A stretch of DNA of 64,000 nt from JAEUKH01 sp964447205 (GTDB lineage: Bacteria; Myxococcota_A; Polyangia; Polyangiales; Ga0077539): contig CAYUSB010000024.1 in the NCBI GenBank assembly GCA_964447205.1, positions 1 to 64,000 on the forward strand, read 5' to 3'. The number at the start of each line of letters is the position of its first letter. Position 1 is the stretch's first letter. The notes under the pieces were generated by a model. That model was not told the origin of the DNA. It ran no database searches and saw only the letters and a program-made list of their open reading frames with translations. The translations under genes and the position numbers were made by a program. Positions 41,703-53,504 of this stretch are shown here, piece after piece.

Positions 41703-42886
41703 GCGTCGCCCACCTTGAGGCCCCGCACGTCCTCCACGCTCAGGTGCACCTCATGGACCCTTCGAGCCCGGCCTCGCCCGAGGACCACGGCCCGGTCGTA
41801 GAGGAGGGTCATGGGGTGCAGGACCAGCCGGGCCTCGCGGACCGTCGCCCGGCCGAAGAGACCCTGCGGGCGGGCCACTTTAGCCCGCGCCCCGAGGAGG
41901 TGCTCGAGGTTGTCGACGAGGGGGTTGTTCTCCTCGCGCAGGGCCACCTCGAGGGTGACCACGGCCCCCCGGGCGTCGGTGAGCTCGGCCCGAGCCTGGG
42001 CCCGCTTGTCGTCGACCACGAGGGAACCCCAACGGGCGGGTTCGAGCAGGACGTAGACGGAAGGGGCGTGCCCGAGGGGGTCGCGCCCGCAGCTCCGCAG
42101 CCGCTCGACCACCGTGTGGGCATCGGGAACCGCGAAGGGTTCGTACGCCCGGGCCCCGCGGTACGGGGCGTCGCGTACGACGAGGTCTTTGTGCAGGCTC
42201 AGCCGCCGGTCGGCGCTCACCTTCGCCCGCTCCAGGGCGAAGGCCCCGTGCATGAGGTCTTGCAGGGTGTACGCCACGGCGTCGTGCAGGGGGTGATGCA
42301 ACAGGTCGCGGGGGTCGCGCCCGAAGTACATCGTGGGCCGGGCGTTGACCACCTCGTACACCGCGTCGCCCTCCCCCTCCGCCGCGAGGAGAGCCGTGAC
42401 CCCCACATAGTCCGTGTCGCTCACCCACCCCGTAGCCCCCACGCACTGCACCTGCAACGGGGCCTCGCGCTGCACGAAGCTCCGCCGGGCCTCGCCGAGG
42501 AGGGGGGTCAACCCGTCGAGGGACTCTCCCCCCTCCAGCCCGCGGGCCACGGCCCGGAGGGTGAGCCAGACCCGGTTGATCCCGCCGATCCAGACGTCGG
42601 GATGAAAGAGCGGGTCGCGATCGAGGTAACGCCGCAGGTGGGTCGACAGGGCGTCGAGCTGCCGGGCCGCAGTGACGAGGCCGGCGAAGTGGGCGCTCTG
42701 CTGGAGGGCCTCGAGCTCGGCCACGCTGGCGAGGCTCAACCGCTGGAGCCCCTGGGCCCCGAGGGTGGCCAGGGCGGCCTCGATGCGGGGCAGGGCCTCG
42801 CGGAGGCGCACGAGGGCGTCGCGGTCGCGTTTGCTCGGGGCCTCCGCCTCGGGGGACGCATCGGCAGGAGGGTCGGTCACGCCCAC
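41699..42886 (-). CDS. Unrecognised 395-aa protein, partner of the 640-aa protein
   Basis: Soluble protein starting MGVTDPPADASPEAEAPSKR. A helical N-terminal third (LREALPRIEAALATLGAQGL) is followed by a mixed alpha/beta body with GWVSDTDYVGVTALLAAEGE, YEVVNARPTMYFGRDPRDLL, PSVYVLLEPARWGSLVVDDK and a basic end (YDRAVVLGRGRARRVHEVHL). The body resembles no domain I can name. Proteins of this style in Myxococcota are often found with SWIM zinc-finger proteins, but none lies here. The ATGA overlap with the next gene suggests a complex. Confidence 0.85.
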   Translation of the reverse strand: MGVTDPPADASPEAEAPSKRDRDALVRLREALPRIEAALATLGAQGLQRLSLASVAELEALQQSAHFAGLVTAARQLDALSTHLRRYLDRDPLFHPDVWIGGINRVWLTLRAVARGLEGGESLDGLTPLLGEARRSFVQREAPLQVQCVGATGWVSDTDYVGVTALLAAEGEGDAVYEVVNARPTMYFGRDPRDLLHHPLHDAVAYTLQDLMHGAFALERAKVSADRRLSLHKDLVVRDAPYRGARAYEPFAVPDAHTVVERLRSCGRDPLGHAPSVYVLLEPARWGSLVVDDKRAQARAELTDARGAVVTLEVALREENNPLVDNLEHLLGARAKVARPQGLFGRATVREARLVLHPMTLLYDRAVVLGRGRARRVHEVHLSVEDVRGLKVGDA

Positions 42887-42893
42887 AGCCTTC

Positions 42894-43658
42894 TCAATCC
42901 TCGAAGCGCCCGTGCCGCCCTGCCCCGGCCGCGAAGCGCTGGGCCCCGGCGACGGTCTCCAGGTCGAGGGCCCCGAGGCCCCGGGCGAACTCCCCCGCCA
43001 TGGCCGCCTCCACCGTCTGCCCGAGACCCGCGTACACGCTCGCCCGATCGGCCCGGAGGCAGGTCTGCGGAAACCGCGCGAGCTCGGCCGCCAGGGCCTC
43101 GGCCGCGGCCCGCGAGGCGCCCGGGGGCACCACCCGGTTGACCAGACCCATGGACAGGGCCTCCGCGGCCCCCACCGGGCGCCCCGTCAGCACCATGTCG
43201 AGGGCCCGGCCGAGGCCCACCACCCGCGGCAACCGCGCCGTCCCCCCGTCCACCAGGGGCACCCCCCAGCGCCGACAGAACACCCCCAACACCGCGTCCT
43301 CTTCGGCCACCCGCAGGTCGCACCACAGGGCCAGCTCCAGGCCCCCCGCCACGGCGTACCCCGCGATGGCCGCCACCACGGGCTTGCGGAGCTGCATCCG
43401 GGTCACCCCCAGGGGGGCGTCGCCGTCGGGCTCGACCCGGTTGGGGTCGCCCGCGGCCACGGCGTGCAGGTCGGCCCCCGCGCAGAAGGTCCCCCCCTCG
43501 CCCCACAAGACCGCGGCGTGGACCGCGTCGTCGGCGTCGATCGTACGAAACACCCGGGCCAGGGTCTCGGCCGTCGTGCGGTCGATGGCGTTGCGCCGGG
43601 CGGGCCGCGACAGCACCACCGTGGCCACGGCCCCGGCCCCTTCGACCCGGACGCTCAC
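42894..43658 (-). CDS. Enoyl-CoA hydratase/isomerase family protein
   Basis: Crotonase-fold protein of 254 aa. The first oxyanion-hole loop is GGTFCAGADLHAVAAGD and the second is VAGGLELALWCDLRVAEEDA; a later GVPLVDGGTARLPRVVGLGR fits the family, where one catalytic Glu of the hydratase is often replaced. It probably hydrates or isomerises an acyl-CoA. Preceded (upstream) by a YbjN-like gene with a 4-nt overlap; 7 nt downstream is the unrecognised 395-aa gene. Confidence 0.92.
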   Translation of the reverse strand: MSVRVEGAGAVATVVLSRPARRNAIDRTTAETLARVFRTIDADDAVHAAVLWGEGGTFCAGADLHAVAAGDPNRVEPDGDAPLGVTRMQLRKPVVAAIAGYAVAGGLELALWCDLRVAEEDAVLGVFCRRWGVPLVDGGTARLPRVVGLGRALDMVLTGRPVGAAEALSMGLVNRVVPPGASRAAAEALAAELARFPQTCLRADRASVYAGLGQTVEAAMAGEFARGLGALDLETVAGAQRFAAGAGRHGRFED

Positions 43659-44071
43659 GCCACCATCTGCCGCAGCTCGGCGTGGTACCGCTCAGCGTAC
43701 ACCGAGAGCACGTCGAGGGAGTCGCGGAGCTCGGACGGGTCGAGGTCGACGATGGGAAACTCCACCGAGAGGATCACGTCGCCGTCCTCGTCGAGGGAGA
43801 ACCGCGACAGGAGCATCTCGCCGTTGATGTGCAGGAGGCGCTCGTACAGCCTCTCGGCCTTGTCGGGGTCGGCCGGCAACCGCACCACGGGCAGGACGGC
43901 CAGCTTGCACCACGCCCGGTCGCCCTGGGGCTGCACCTGGATCACCAGCGGAAACACCGTCGTGCGCCCGCGGAAGCTCGATCGCCACGTCCCCGGCCCG
44001 AGGCCGATCACGGGCCACTTCAGAGCCTCCAGGAGCCCCTCGATCTTCTTCACGCTCTCGCCAATGCTCAT
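43655..44071 (-). CDS. YbjN / type III secretion chaperone-like protein
   Basis: Protein of 138 aa. The pattern WRSSFRGRTTVFPLVIQVQP, then LPADPDKAERLYERLLHING and DGDVILSVEFPIVDLDP is that of the YbjN/CesT-like chaperone fold (beta-sheet with two helices). Such proteins bind client proteins. The ATG at 44071 has GAGAGAAC upstream. It is the first gene of a four-gene minus-strand operon (43655 to 39780). Confidence 0.8.
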   Translation of the reverse strand: MSIGESVKKIEGLLEALKWPVIGLGPGTWRSSFRGRTTVFPLVIQVQPQGDRAWCKLAVLPVVRLPADPDKAERLYERLLHINGEMLLSRFSLDEDGDVILSVEFPIVDLDPSELRDSLDVLSVYAERYHAELRQMVA

Positions 44072-44201
44072 CGTTCTCTCCAGCCGCCCGACCGCCCCCG
44101 AGAGGCTACCGCCCCCGCGCCCGCCCCCGCAACGACCATCATGGCGCCAAAGGCCCCCCGCGCCGTAATGTCCCCCGTTGCCCCCAAGGCAAAATCCCCG
44201 G

Positions 44202-45623
44202 ATGGACCCCTCCCCCCCCGCAGCCCACGTCCTCGTGGTCGACGACGACCGCGCCCTGCGGCGATCGCTGGAGCGCATCCTGCGCGAAGAGGGCTACGCC
44301 GTGCGCTTCGCCGAGGACGGCCCCGGGGCCCTCGCCGCCGTCGCCCGCGGAGAGGCCGACCTCGTGCTGCTCGACCTCGGGCTCGGAGGCATGGACGGCC
44401 TGGAGGTCCTCGCCGCCCTGTCCACCCTGGAGCACCGCCCCCCCGTGGTGGTGATCACCGCCCGCGACGACATGCGCTCCACCGTGGCGGCCATGCGGCA
44501 CGGGGCCTGGGACTATCTCGTCAAGCCACTTGACATCGACCGGCTCAAGGTCACCGCACGCCGGGCCCTGGCGTCGCGGGCCCTCGCCCGGCGCCGCGAC
44601 GACCTGGTGGAGACCGTCGAGGGCGCGTACCTTGCCGACGACATCGTGGGCCGCAGCCCCGCGATGCGGGAGGTGTTCAAGACCATCGGCCAGGTGAGCA
44701 CCTCGCAGGCCACGGTGCTGGTGACGGGCGAGTCGGGGACGGGCAAGGAGCTCGTGGCCCGGGCCATCCACCTCGCGGGCCCCAACCGCGACCAGCCCTT
44801 CGTGGCCATCAATTGTACCGCCTTCCCGCGCGAGCTCCTGGAGAGCGACCTCTTCGGTCACGCCCGGGGAGCCTTCACCGGGGCCGTGGCCGACAAGGTC
44901 GGGCGCTTCGCCCTCGCCGGGGCCGGGACCCTCTTCCTCGACGAGATCGCGGAGATGCCCGTCGACCTGCAAGCCAAGCTCCTGCGGGTCGTGCAGGAGC
45001 GGGTGTTCGAGCGGGTGGGCGACCCCCGACCCGTCGCCCTGCGGGCCCGGATCGTCACGGCCACCCACCGCGACCTCGGACAGATGGTGCGAGAGGGCAC
45101 CTTCCGCGAGGACCTCTACTACCGCCTCCGGGTGGTGGAGCTTCACCTCCCGCCCTTGCGAGATCGGCCCGAGGACATCCCCACCCTGATCGACCACCTC
45201 CTGGCCAAGATCGCCCGGGAGCAGCAGAGGCGCATCCGGTATGTGACCCGCGAGGCCCTCGGGGTCCTCGTGGCCTACCCCTGGCCCGGCAACGTCCGCG
45301 AGCTCGAAAACGCCCTCACCCGGGCGGTGGTTCTCACGCATGGGGAGGTGCTTGAGCGGGAGGCCCTGCCCGTCTGGGTCGAGGCCACCGACCCGGAGCC
45401 GGGCCCCGCGGCCGCCCCGTGTCCGCCCACGCTGAACTACATGGTGACCCTCCGGGAGCTCGAACGACGGCACATCGCCGCCGTCCTCCGGGCCACGGGC
45501 TGGAACAAACGCCGCACCTGCGGGATCCTCGGGGTCGCCCGCCCGACCCTCGACCGCAAGATCAGGGACTACGGCCTCGACCGCCCCGAGGGCTCCGACG
45601 ATCCGGGGAGCTTCGACGGGTAG
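44202..45623 (+). CDS. NtrC-family sigma-54-dependent response regulator
   Basis: Protein of 473 aa. The receiver domain (1-120) has the acidic pair in VLVVDDDRALRR and the phospho-acceptor Asp in DLVLLDLGLGGMDG, with Thr in VITARD and Lys in YLVKPLD. The AAA+ domain has Walker A GESGTGKE, a canonical GAFTGA loop and Walker B TLFLDEIAEMP. The Fis-type HTH is NKRRTCGILGVARPTLDRKI. No histidine kinase is adjacent, so it is an orphan. It sits divergently from the operon 43655-44071. Confidence 0.94.
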   Translation: MDPSPPAAHVLVVDDDRALRRSLERILREEGYAVRFAEDGPGALAAVARGEADLVLLDLGLGGMDGLEVLAALSTLEHRPPVVVITARDDMRSTVAAMRHGAWDYLVKPLDIDRLKVTARRALASRALARRRDDLVETVEGAYLADDIVGRSPAMREVFKTIGQVSTSQATVLVTGESGTGKELVARAIHLAGPNRDQPFVAINCTAFPRELLESDLFGHARGAFTGAVADKVGRFALAGAGTLFLDEIAEMPVDLQAKLLRVVQERVFERVGDPRPVALRARIVTATHRDLGQMVREGTFREDLYYRLRVVELHLPPLRDRPEDIPTLIDHLLAKIAREQQRRIRYVTREALGVLVAYPWPGNVRELENALTRAVVLTHGEVLEREALPVWVEATDPEPGPAAAPCPPTLNYMVTLRELERRHIAAVLRATGWNKRRTCGILGVARPTLDRKIRDYGLDRPEGSDDPGSFDG

Positions 45624-45683
45624 GCCCGAGGCCCACGTAGGCGCGGGGACGACCCGCGGAGGGGCCGTGGTACCTGTCTGCGC

Positions 45684-48014
45684 ATGACTGGTCTCTCGAC
45701 GCGGGGCACGAAGATCACCGCGGCCCTCTCCCTCGGCCTCGTGCTGGCCGCCGTGGTGGCCCTGTTTCTCCCGCTCCGGCGGGGCATGGCCCTGATGCTC
45801 CGCGACCTGCTGTACTGGGTGATCCCCAGCCGCGGCCTCGTGCGCGACGCCCTCCGCCACGGCGCCCTGCCCGCGTGGAACCCCTGGGAAGGCCTCGGGT
45901 TTGCCCCCGCCGCCGACCCGCTCTTCATGCCCTTCTACCCGCCCAACGTGCTCACCCTCCCCCTGCCCCTGGCCTGGGGGACCTCCCTCCTCCTGGGGCT
46001 GCACACCCTCCTCGGGGCGGCGGGGAGCTTCGCCCTGGCCCGCCGCTTCGGGGTCTCCCCCCCCGCCGCCGCCGTGGCAGGCCTCGCCTGGGGCCTCGCC
46101 GGCCTCAGCGGATCGATGATCCCCACGGGCACCCTGCTCCTGCCCGCCGCCTGGATCCCCGTGATCTGCTGCGCGGCCCACGGCCTCGGGGCCTCCGTCC
46201 GCCAGGCCCGGCCCCCGTGGAGGGCCGCCCTGGCCCTCGGCCTGTCGGGCGCCATGATCCTCCTGACGGGCGAGGTCTTCGTCACCCTCATGGCCGCCTT
46301 CCCCGCCCTCGCCTGCCTCGGGGCCGCGGCCTCCCTGCCCGCCGACCCTGCCGACCCCACCGACCCCGCAGCCCGTCGCGCCCGGGCCCGCCTGATCGTT
46401 CTGGGCCTCGGCCTCTCCGCCGGGGTGGCCCTTCTCCTGTCGGCCCCGAGCTGGTTGCCCGCCGTGCGCCTCGTGGGATCCACCCCGCGGGCCCGGCCCC
46501 TCGCCGCCACCCTGCTCGATCAGTGGTCCCTGCACCCCGTCACCCTGCTCGACCTGCTGGTCTCGCGTGGGGTCTTCGACGCCGCGATCCGCACCGGGCG
46601 GGCCGAATGGCTGCGCTTCGTCGACGACAAGGTGCTCTTCGTCACGATCTACCTCGGGGCTACGGTGCTTGGCCTGGCCGCCCTCGGCCCCACCCGACGT
46701 CCCCCGCGGACGGCCGCCCTCGTGCTCTCGGTGGCGGGCTTCGGGGTGCTCCTGGCCCTCGGCCGGTACCTCCCCGTCCTCGGGCTCGTGCGTGCGGTCC
46801 TGCGGCCCTTCGCGTTTATGCGCAGTCCCATCAAGTTTCTCCTGATCGCCCAACCCATGGTGGCCCTCGCCGCGGCCCTCGGGGCCGAGCGGGTGTTGCG
46901 AGGGGCCCCGCCCTGGCGACGCCTCGGGGTGATGGGGGGGCTCCTCGGGGTGGGAGGGATCGTCGGGGTCTCCGGGACCCTGCCCCTCGGACCGGGGATG
47001 TCCGCGGTGCTGGGGTTGGGGATGCTCGGGGCCCTGGTGCGGTTGGGGCTGCTGGCCGCGGCCGTCGGGGCGGTCCAGCTCTGGGGCCCGCGGGCGGCCC
47101 TGGCCCTGCCCCTGGCCGTGGCCCTCGACCTGGGCCCCCACGCGGCCCTCATCCTCGCGTGGGAAGACCCCTCCCCGTACACCCGCCCGCCGCCGATGGC
47201 GGAGGCCCTGCGGGCGCTTGGGGCGGCCACCCGGCGGGGCCAGGCCCCTCCGAGGCTGTGGCGCTCCGAGCGCCTGGTCGACCCGCGCCCGGGCGCCCTG
47301 GGCCCGGTCAACCAGCACCTCCACGACACCCTGCGCCCCAAGCTCAACCTCCCCTGGGGCGTGGCCGTGGTCAACGGGTACGACGCCGCCATCGGCCCCG
47401 AGGTCGACACCCTCACCAACTCAGCCCGCGTGGCCGCCCTCCGCCTGCTCTCGGTCGACGCCGTCCTCCTGGCCGGAACCTCCGCCCCCCCCGGGACCCG
47501 CCCCCTCCCGTCGCCCGTCTCCAGGGCCTCCCTCTACGCCCTGGATGCCCCCCTCCCGCGGTCCTTCGTGGCCTACGCCGCCCGACCCGCCCCGACACCC
47601 GCCCAGGGGCTGCGGGCCCTCCTCGACGAGGAGATCCTGCGGGGCGATCTCGTGGCCCTCGACCCCGGGAGCCTCGACGTCCTGCCCGAACGGGCCCCCC
47701 GCCCGCCCTCGCCGTGTACGATCACCGCGTGGGCTCCGGGCTCGGTCTCGCTGCGCTGCGCGGCGGCCTCGGCCGGTCTCGCCGTGCTGGTCGAGCAGTG
47801 GACGCCCGGGTGGGAGGCCACCGTCGACGGTCGACCCGCCGCGGTGATCGCCGTCAATCGCATGATGCTTGGGACCCCGGTGCCCGCGGGAGGTCACACG
47901 GTTCGGCTGCGGTTTCGTACCCCGGGGCAGGGGGCGGGCCTCGGGCTCGCGGGCCTCGGGGTCGCCCTCGTCCTGGCCCTCTGGGCCTGGTCCCGACGAA
48001 CCCCCGTGCCCTGA
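45684..48014 (+). CDS. YfhO-like multi-pass membrane protein
   Basis: Protein of 776 aa with about 12 TM segments and a C-terminal soluble beta domain. The start, with LLYWVIPSRGLVRDALRHGA and LPAWNPWEGLGFAPAADPL, matches bacterial YfhO-type membrane proteins. The tail VEQWTPGWEATVDGRPAAVI and GGHTVRLRFRTPGQGAGLGL matches the YfhO C-terminal beta domain. YfhO proteins are GT-C-like and are linked to lipoteichoic acid or polysaccharide glycosylation in Bacillota; the role here is open. Preceded by a sigma-54 regulator. Confidence 0.82.
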   Translation: MTGLSTRGTKITAALSLGLVLAAVVALFLPLRRGMALMLRDLLYWVIPSRGLVRDALRHGALPAWNPWEGLGFAPAADPLFMPFYPPNVLTLPLPLAWGTSLLLGLHTLLGAAGSFALARRFGVSPPAAAVAGLAWGLAGLSGSMIPTGTLLLPAAWIPVICCAAHGLGASVRQARPPWRAALALGLSGAMILLTGEVFVTLMAAFPALACLGAAASLPADPADPTDPAARRARARLIVLGLGLSAGVALLLSAPSWLPAVRLVGSTPRARPLAATLLDQWSLHPVTLLDLLVSRGVFDAAIRTGRAEWLRFVDDKVLFVTIYLGATVLGLAALGPTRRPPRTAALVLSVAGFGVLLALGRYLPVLGLVRAVLRPFAFMRSPIKFLLIAQPMVALAAALGAERVLRGAPPWRRLGVMGGLLGVGGIVGVSGTLPLGPGMSAVLGLGMLGALVRLGLLAAAVGAVQLWGPRAALALPLAVALDLGPHAALILAWEDPSPYTRPPPMAEALRALGAATRRGQAPPRLWRSERLVDPRPGALGPVNQHLHDTLRPKLNLPWGVAVVNGYDAAIGPEVDTLTNSARVAALRLLSVDAVLLAGTSAPPGTRPLPSPVSRASLYALDAPLPRSFVAYAARPAPTPAQGLRALLDEEILRGDLVALDPGSLDVLPERAPRPPSPCTITAWAPGSVSLRCAAASAGLAVLVEQWTPGWEATVDGRPAAVIAVNRMMLGTPVPAGGHTVRLRFRTPGQGAGLGLAGLGVALVLALWAWSRRTPVP

Positions 48015-48023
48015 CCGGGGTGG

Positions 48024-49751
48024 CTACCGCACCCGATACCCGCGGCGCAGCTCCGAGGGGTCGATCACCAGCCCGTCGGGGACCGTACGCGGGAGCACCG
48101 GGAGGGTCACCCGGACCCGCACGAAGTGTGCAGAGATCACGGCCGCGAAGGTGTCGTCGGTCTCAAACCCCAGGGCCCGGACCGTGCCCCGCGGGAGGCT
48201 CCCCCCCGGGGGGTTGAGCAGCAGGGCCACAGACCGCCCCGGATCGCCCATCCACAGGTCAAAACCGATCCCCGCGAGCGCCCGACGGCCCCCCGGAGAG
48301 GCCGCCAGCCCACGCGGGACGGCCCCCACCCACGGCCGGGCCGACCCGCGCCGACGGCCCGTAGCGCAGTCGGGGAGAGGGACCCCGTAGAGCCGTGTTC
48401 CGCGGGCCAGGAGGAGCCGGAAGGGGGCTGCCTCGCCCTCGGGGTCGTCGCCCACGCTCGGGTCACCGGGAAGCACCGCCAGGGCCCGGGGCGGGGCAGG
48501 ATCGAGCGGCGAGGCCCCGGCCGCACACCCCCCGAAGGCCCCGTCGTCGCGGGGCACCCGCAGCTCGCACCGCCGCGTCCCGGCGAGGTAACGCACCCGG
48601 TCTTCGGCGCAGGCCCGGGTCACGTCGAGCACGCGCATCGGTCCCCGCACGAGGGGGTCTTCGGGCGTCCCCGCGTCCACCGGGGACTCCGTGGGCCCCT
48701 CCGGCGGCTGTCCGGGTCGACCCCGGCGGCTGCGATGGGTCGACGGGAGGGTCACCGCCACGTCGAAGCCCTCCCCCCGCGGGACGAGCCCCACCCGCCC
48801 CTGGACCCCGATCTCCCGATCTTCGAGGACCTCCAGGGTGACCCCTCCGGCCAGGGGCTCGGCCATCGAGGCCTCCAGGGCGGCGGTTGGGGTCGGGCAC
48901 CCGGTAAAGGGCCCTCCCGTGGCGGCCCGCCAGACCAGGGGGGCCAGGGACGGGATCTGCACGGCCAGGGCCCCCACCCGGGCGGCCCCGTCGTCGTCGC
49001 GGACGCAGTGATGCACGAGGGCCCCGGCCCTTCGGTCGAGGGCGGGGCCCACGAAGAGGTCGACCACGTCGAGGGTGTCGGTGGCCCCCGCGAGGTCGTC
49101 GAGGCGCAGGGTGGCCCGGGCCATCACGGCGGGGCCAAACTCCGAGAAATGGACCCCCTCCAGCCGCGCGGTGGGCGGAGCCCCGGTGCGCTGCCACACC
49201 CGCCGCAGCGACAGGAGGCGCCCCGTGGCGGGGTTGGGCCCGGCCCCCCCGTCGGGGGCCTCGCGCAAGGCCGGGTCGCCCGAGAACCGCGCGAGGTACG
49301 CCAGCACCGCGGGCCCGTCGGTGGGGCTCCCGTGCAGGTCGTCCTCGTCGAGGTCGGGGCACCCGCGGTCGTCGGGGTGGCACCCGGTGTCGACGCTCCA
49401 GCGGATGGCCACGAGCTCGTCGACAAACCCGTCGCCGTCGAGGTCGGGGGCGTCGGTCCAGCGGTCGACCAGGTCGCGGGGCCCGGGGGTCACCACGGCC
49501 ATCCGCCGCCACGGCCCCTCGCGGCGCAACGGGGCCCTCGGAACATCCGCCGCCCCCTCGGCCCGCAAGCCCGCGTCGGCCGTCACGGCCAGGGTCTCCG
49601 TCCCGCCGTCGAGGGCCACGACCCCCACCGCGAGGGAGGCCGCGTCGGCGGTAGGGGTCGGGGCATCCGTCACGGGCACGGCCCGCGGGCGACGGCACCC
49701 CAACGCCGCGAGGCCGAGGAGGACCGAGACCCATCGCCTCCCGGCGGGCAT
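48024..49751 (-). CDS. Hypothetical lipoprotein with possible beta-rich body
   Basis: Protein of 575 aa. MPAGRRWVSVLLGLAALGC is a lipoprotein signal peptide. The mature part begins with a Pro/Ala/Thr linker and DAPDLDGDGFVDELVAIRW, an EF-hand-like DxDGDG loop that may bind calcium. It continues with many short strands (VTLEVLEDREIGVQGRVGLV). No family recognised; a beta-propeller-like secreted protein is possible. Convergent with the YfhO-like gene, 9 nt apart. Confidence 0.8.
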   Translation of the reverse strand: MPAGRRWVSVLLGLAALGCRRPRAVPVTDAPTPTADAASLAVGVVALDGGTETLAVTADAGLRAEGAADVPRAPLRREGPWRRMAVVTPGPRDLVDRWTDAPDLDGDGFVDELVAIRWSVDTGCHPDDRGCPDLDEDDLHGSPTDGPAVLAYLARFSGDPALREAPDGGAGPNPATGRLLSLRRVWQRTGAPPTARLEGVHFSEFGPAVMARATLRLDDLAGATDTLDVVDLFVGPALDRRAGALVHHCVRDDDGAARVGALAVQIPSLAPLVWRAATGGPFTGCPTPTAALEASMAEPLAGGVTLEVLEDREIGVQGRVGLVPRGEGFDVAVTLPSTHRSRRGRPGQPPEGPTESPVDAGTPEDPLVRGPMRVLDVTRACAEDRVRYLAGTRRCELRVPRDDGAFGGCAAGASPLDPAPPRALAVLPGDPSVGDDPEGEAAPFRLLLARGTRLYGVPLPDCATGRRRGSARPWVGAVPRGLAASPGGRRALAGIGFDLWMGDPGRSVALLLNPPGGSLPRGTVRALGFETDDTFAAVISAHFVRVRVTLPVLPRTVPDGLVIDPSELRRGYRVR

Positions 49752-49752
49752 C

Positions 49753-50460
49753 TCAGTCGTACCGCTCGGTGTGGATGCGGGCCCGGGGAAAACCCAGGGT
49801 CTGCTTGAGCACCTGCCGCACCCCGCGGATCATGGGGCTCAGGCCGCACACGTACGCGTCGCACTCCCCGAGGTCGGCCACGAGGTCGGGGAGGTGGGTC
49901 TGGACGTAGCCCGTGCGCCCCGCCCAGGGTCCGTCGGGGCGCGAGAGGGTCGGCACGAAGCGCAGCCACGGGTGCTGCCCGGCCAGGGACTCGAGGTCGT
50001 CCCGGTAGAGGAGGTCGGCTTCGGCCCGGACCCCGAGGAGCACGGTCGTGGGCACGGTCTCGCCGCGGGACAGGGCCCCGAGGAGCATGGCCCACAGCGG
50101 GGCCAGGCCCGTCCCGGTGGCCACGAAGAGCCGGGGAAGGGGGGACTCCGTGTTGAGGGTGAAGAAGCCCATCGGGTCGTCGGCCCCGAGGGTGTCTCCA
50201 GGCTGCATCGTGTGCAGAAAGCCGCTCCCGGGTCCCTCCTGGACGTGGGTGACGGCGATGTCGAAGCAGCCGTCTTCGCGTGGGATCGAGGCGATGGAGT
50301 ACGAGCGCGGGACGGGCTCGGGCTCGCCCGGGACGGGGAGCTTCAAGGGCGCAAACTGCCCGGGGATCCACACGTACCCCGGGCCCGGGTCGAGGGTGAG
50401 CTCGCGCACCTTGGGGGTGAGCATCCGCGCGGAGCGCAGGGTGGCGGTGCGGAGGGGCAT
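49753..50460 (-). CDS. FAD/NAD(P)-binding oxidoreductase (ferredoxin reductase-like)
   Basis: Protein of 235 aa with the ferredoxin-NADP reductase fold: FAD motif RSYSIASIP, NAD(P) motif LFVATGTGLAPLWAMLLGAL, and the terminal YVCGLSPMIRGVRQVLKQTL. There is no 2Fe-2S domain, so it would pass electrons to a separate acceptor. It follows a helical hypothetical gene 31 nt upstream and ends 2 nt before the start codon of the lipoprotein gene (49751), so the three form one operon. Confidence 0.92.
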   Translation of the reverse strand: MPLRTATLRSARMLTPKVRELTLDPGPGYVWIPGQFAPLKLPVPGEPEPVPRSYSIASIPREDGCFDIAVTHVQEGPGSGFLHTMQPGDTLGADDPMGFFTLNTESPLPRLFVATGTGLAPLWAMLLGALSRGETVPTTVLLGVRAEADLLYRDDLESLAGQHPWLRFVPTLSRPDGPWAGRTGYVQTHLPDLVADLGECDAYVCGLSPMIRGVRQVLKQTLGFPRARIHTERYD

Positions 50461-50490
50461 CGGGGCTCGGAGGGGAGGGGCGACGGGGCT

Positions 50491-51141
50491 TCAGCCGGGG
50501 CGGCGCAGCACGAAGGCGTCGGCCCACGCGGCGGGCAGGGACCGGGCCGTGGCGAAGCGCACGAGGTTGCGATGCACCGAGCGCAGGGTGCTCACGGCGG
50601 TCTCGGTCCAGGCCTGCTCGCGGGCGCTGTGGCGGCCGAGGTCGGCCAGGGCGTCGGAGCGATCGGCGAGGGCCCCGTTGCCCAGCTTGAGCCCCGTCCG
50701 CAGGACCTCGGTGTGGGCCTTGAGGGCTTCGGGCACGTCCTCGGTGCCGTCGAGGGTGGCCAGCAGGAGGGTCACCACGGGCACCTCCGAGTCGAGGCCC
50801 ATCTCGATGATGTCCTCGTGGGGCTCCGGGAAGAAGCGGGTGTACATCGGCGAGGCCGTGTCGTCGCCGACGGCCGCGAGGAGGTCGTGGGCGAAGCGGT
50901 GGATGGCCGCGTCGAGGGTGGCGTCGGCCACCCGGGCGTGGGCGGTCGCGGTGAGCACCTGGCGCCGCAGCCGGCGACGGTCGGCGTCGATCGCCTCCCA
51001 GTCCCCGAGGAGCCCGCTCACCCGATCGGCCAGGTGCTTGAGCTCTGCGTCGTTGGGGTTGGCCGCGAGGGCCTCCACCGTGTAGGCCACGGCCTCGTAA
51101 GCCGCCTCTGATCCGCCGTCGCCTTGCAGTCGAAACGTCAT
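50491..51141 (-). CDS. Hypothetical helical protein
   Basis: Soluble protein of 216 aa starting MTFRLQGDGGSEAAYEAVAY. Nearly all helical, with AELKHLADRVSGLLGDWEAI, LRRQVLTATAHARVADATLD and HEDIIEMGLDSEVPVVTLLL. No motif recognised; a helical bundle or adaptor is plausible. Preceding (upstream) the oxidoreductase by 31 nt on the same strand. Confidence 0.75.
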   Translation of the reverse strand: MTFRLQGDGGSEAAYEAVAYTVEALAANPNDAELKHLADRVSGLLGDWEAIDADRRRLRRQVLTATAHARVADATLDAAIHRFAHDLLAAVGDDTASPMYTRFFPEPHEDIIEMGLDSEVPVVTLLLATLDGTEDVPEALKAHTEVLRTGLKLGNGALADRSDALADLGRHSAREQAWTETAVSTLRSVHRNLVRFATARSLPAAWADAFVLRRPG

Positions 51142-51250
51142 ACCCGATCGCCTCCCGCCGCGGGCACCGTGCATCCGCTCGCGGCGGGGCGGAGCCTCGC
51201 ACGACACGCGGCCCCTGGGAAGGGTCTCCGCGCGCCTTCGATGGGGGCCA

Positions 51251-53404
<2,154 letters not shown>

Positions 53405-53504
53405 TTCGACCCCGCAGGAGATACCTGCCGGACCCTACCTCACCCATCCCCCCGCCGTCGACAATCTATCGCCCCACTCGCCTTGCGGGGGTACCATCCC
53501 TCCC

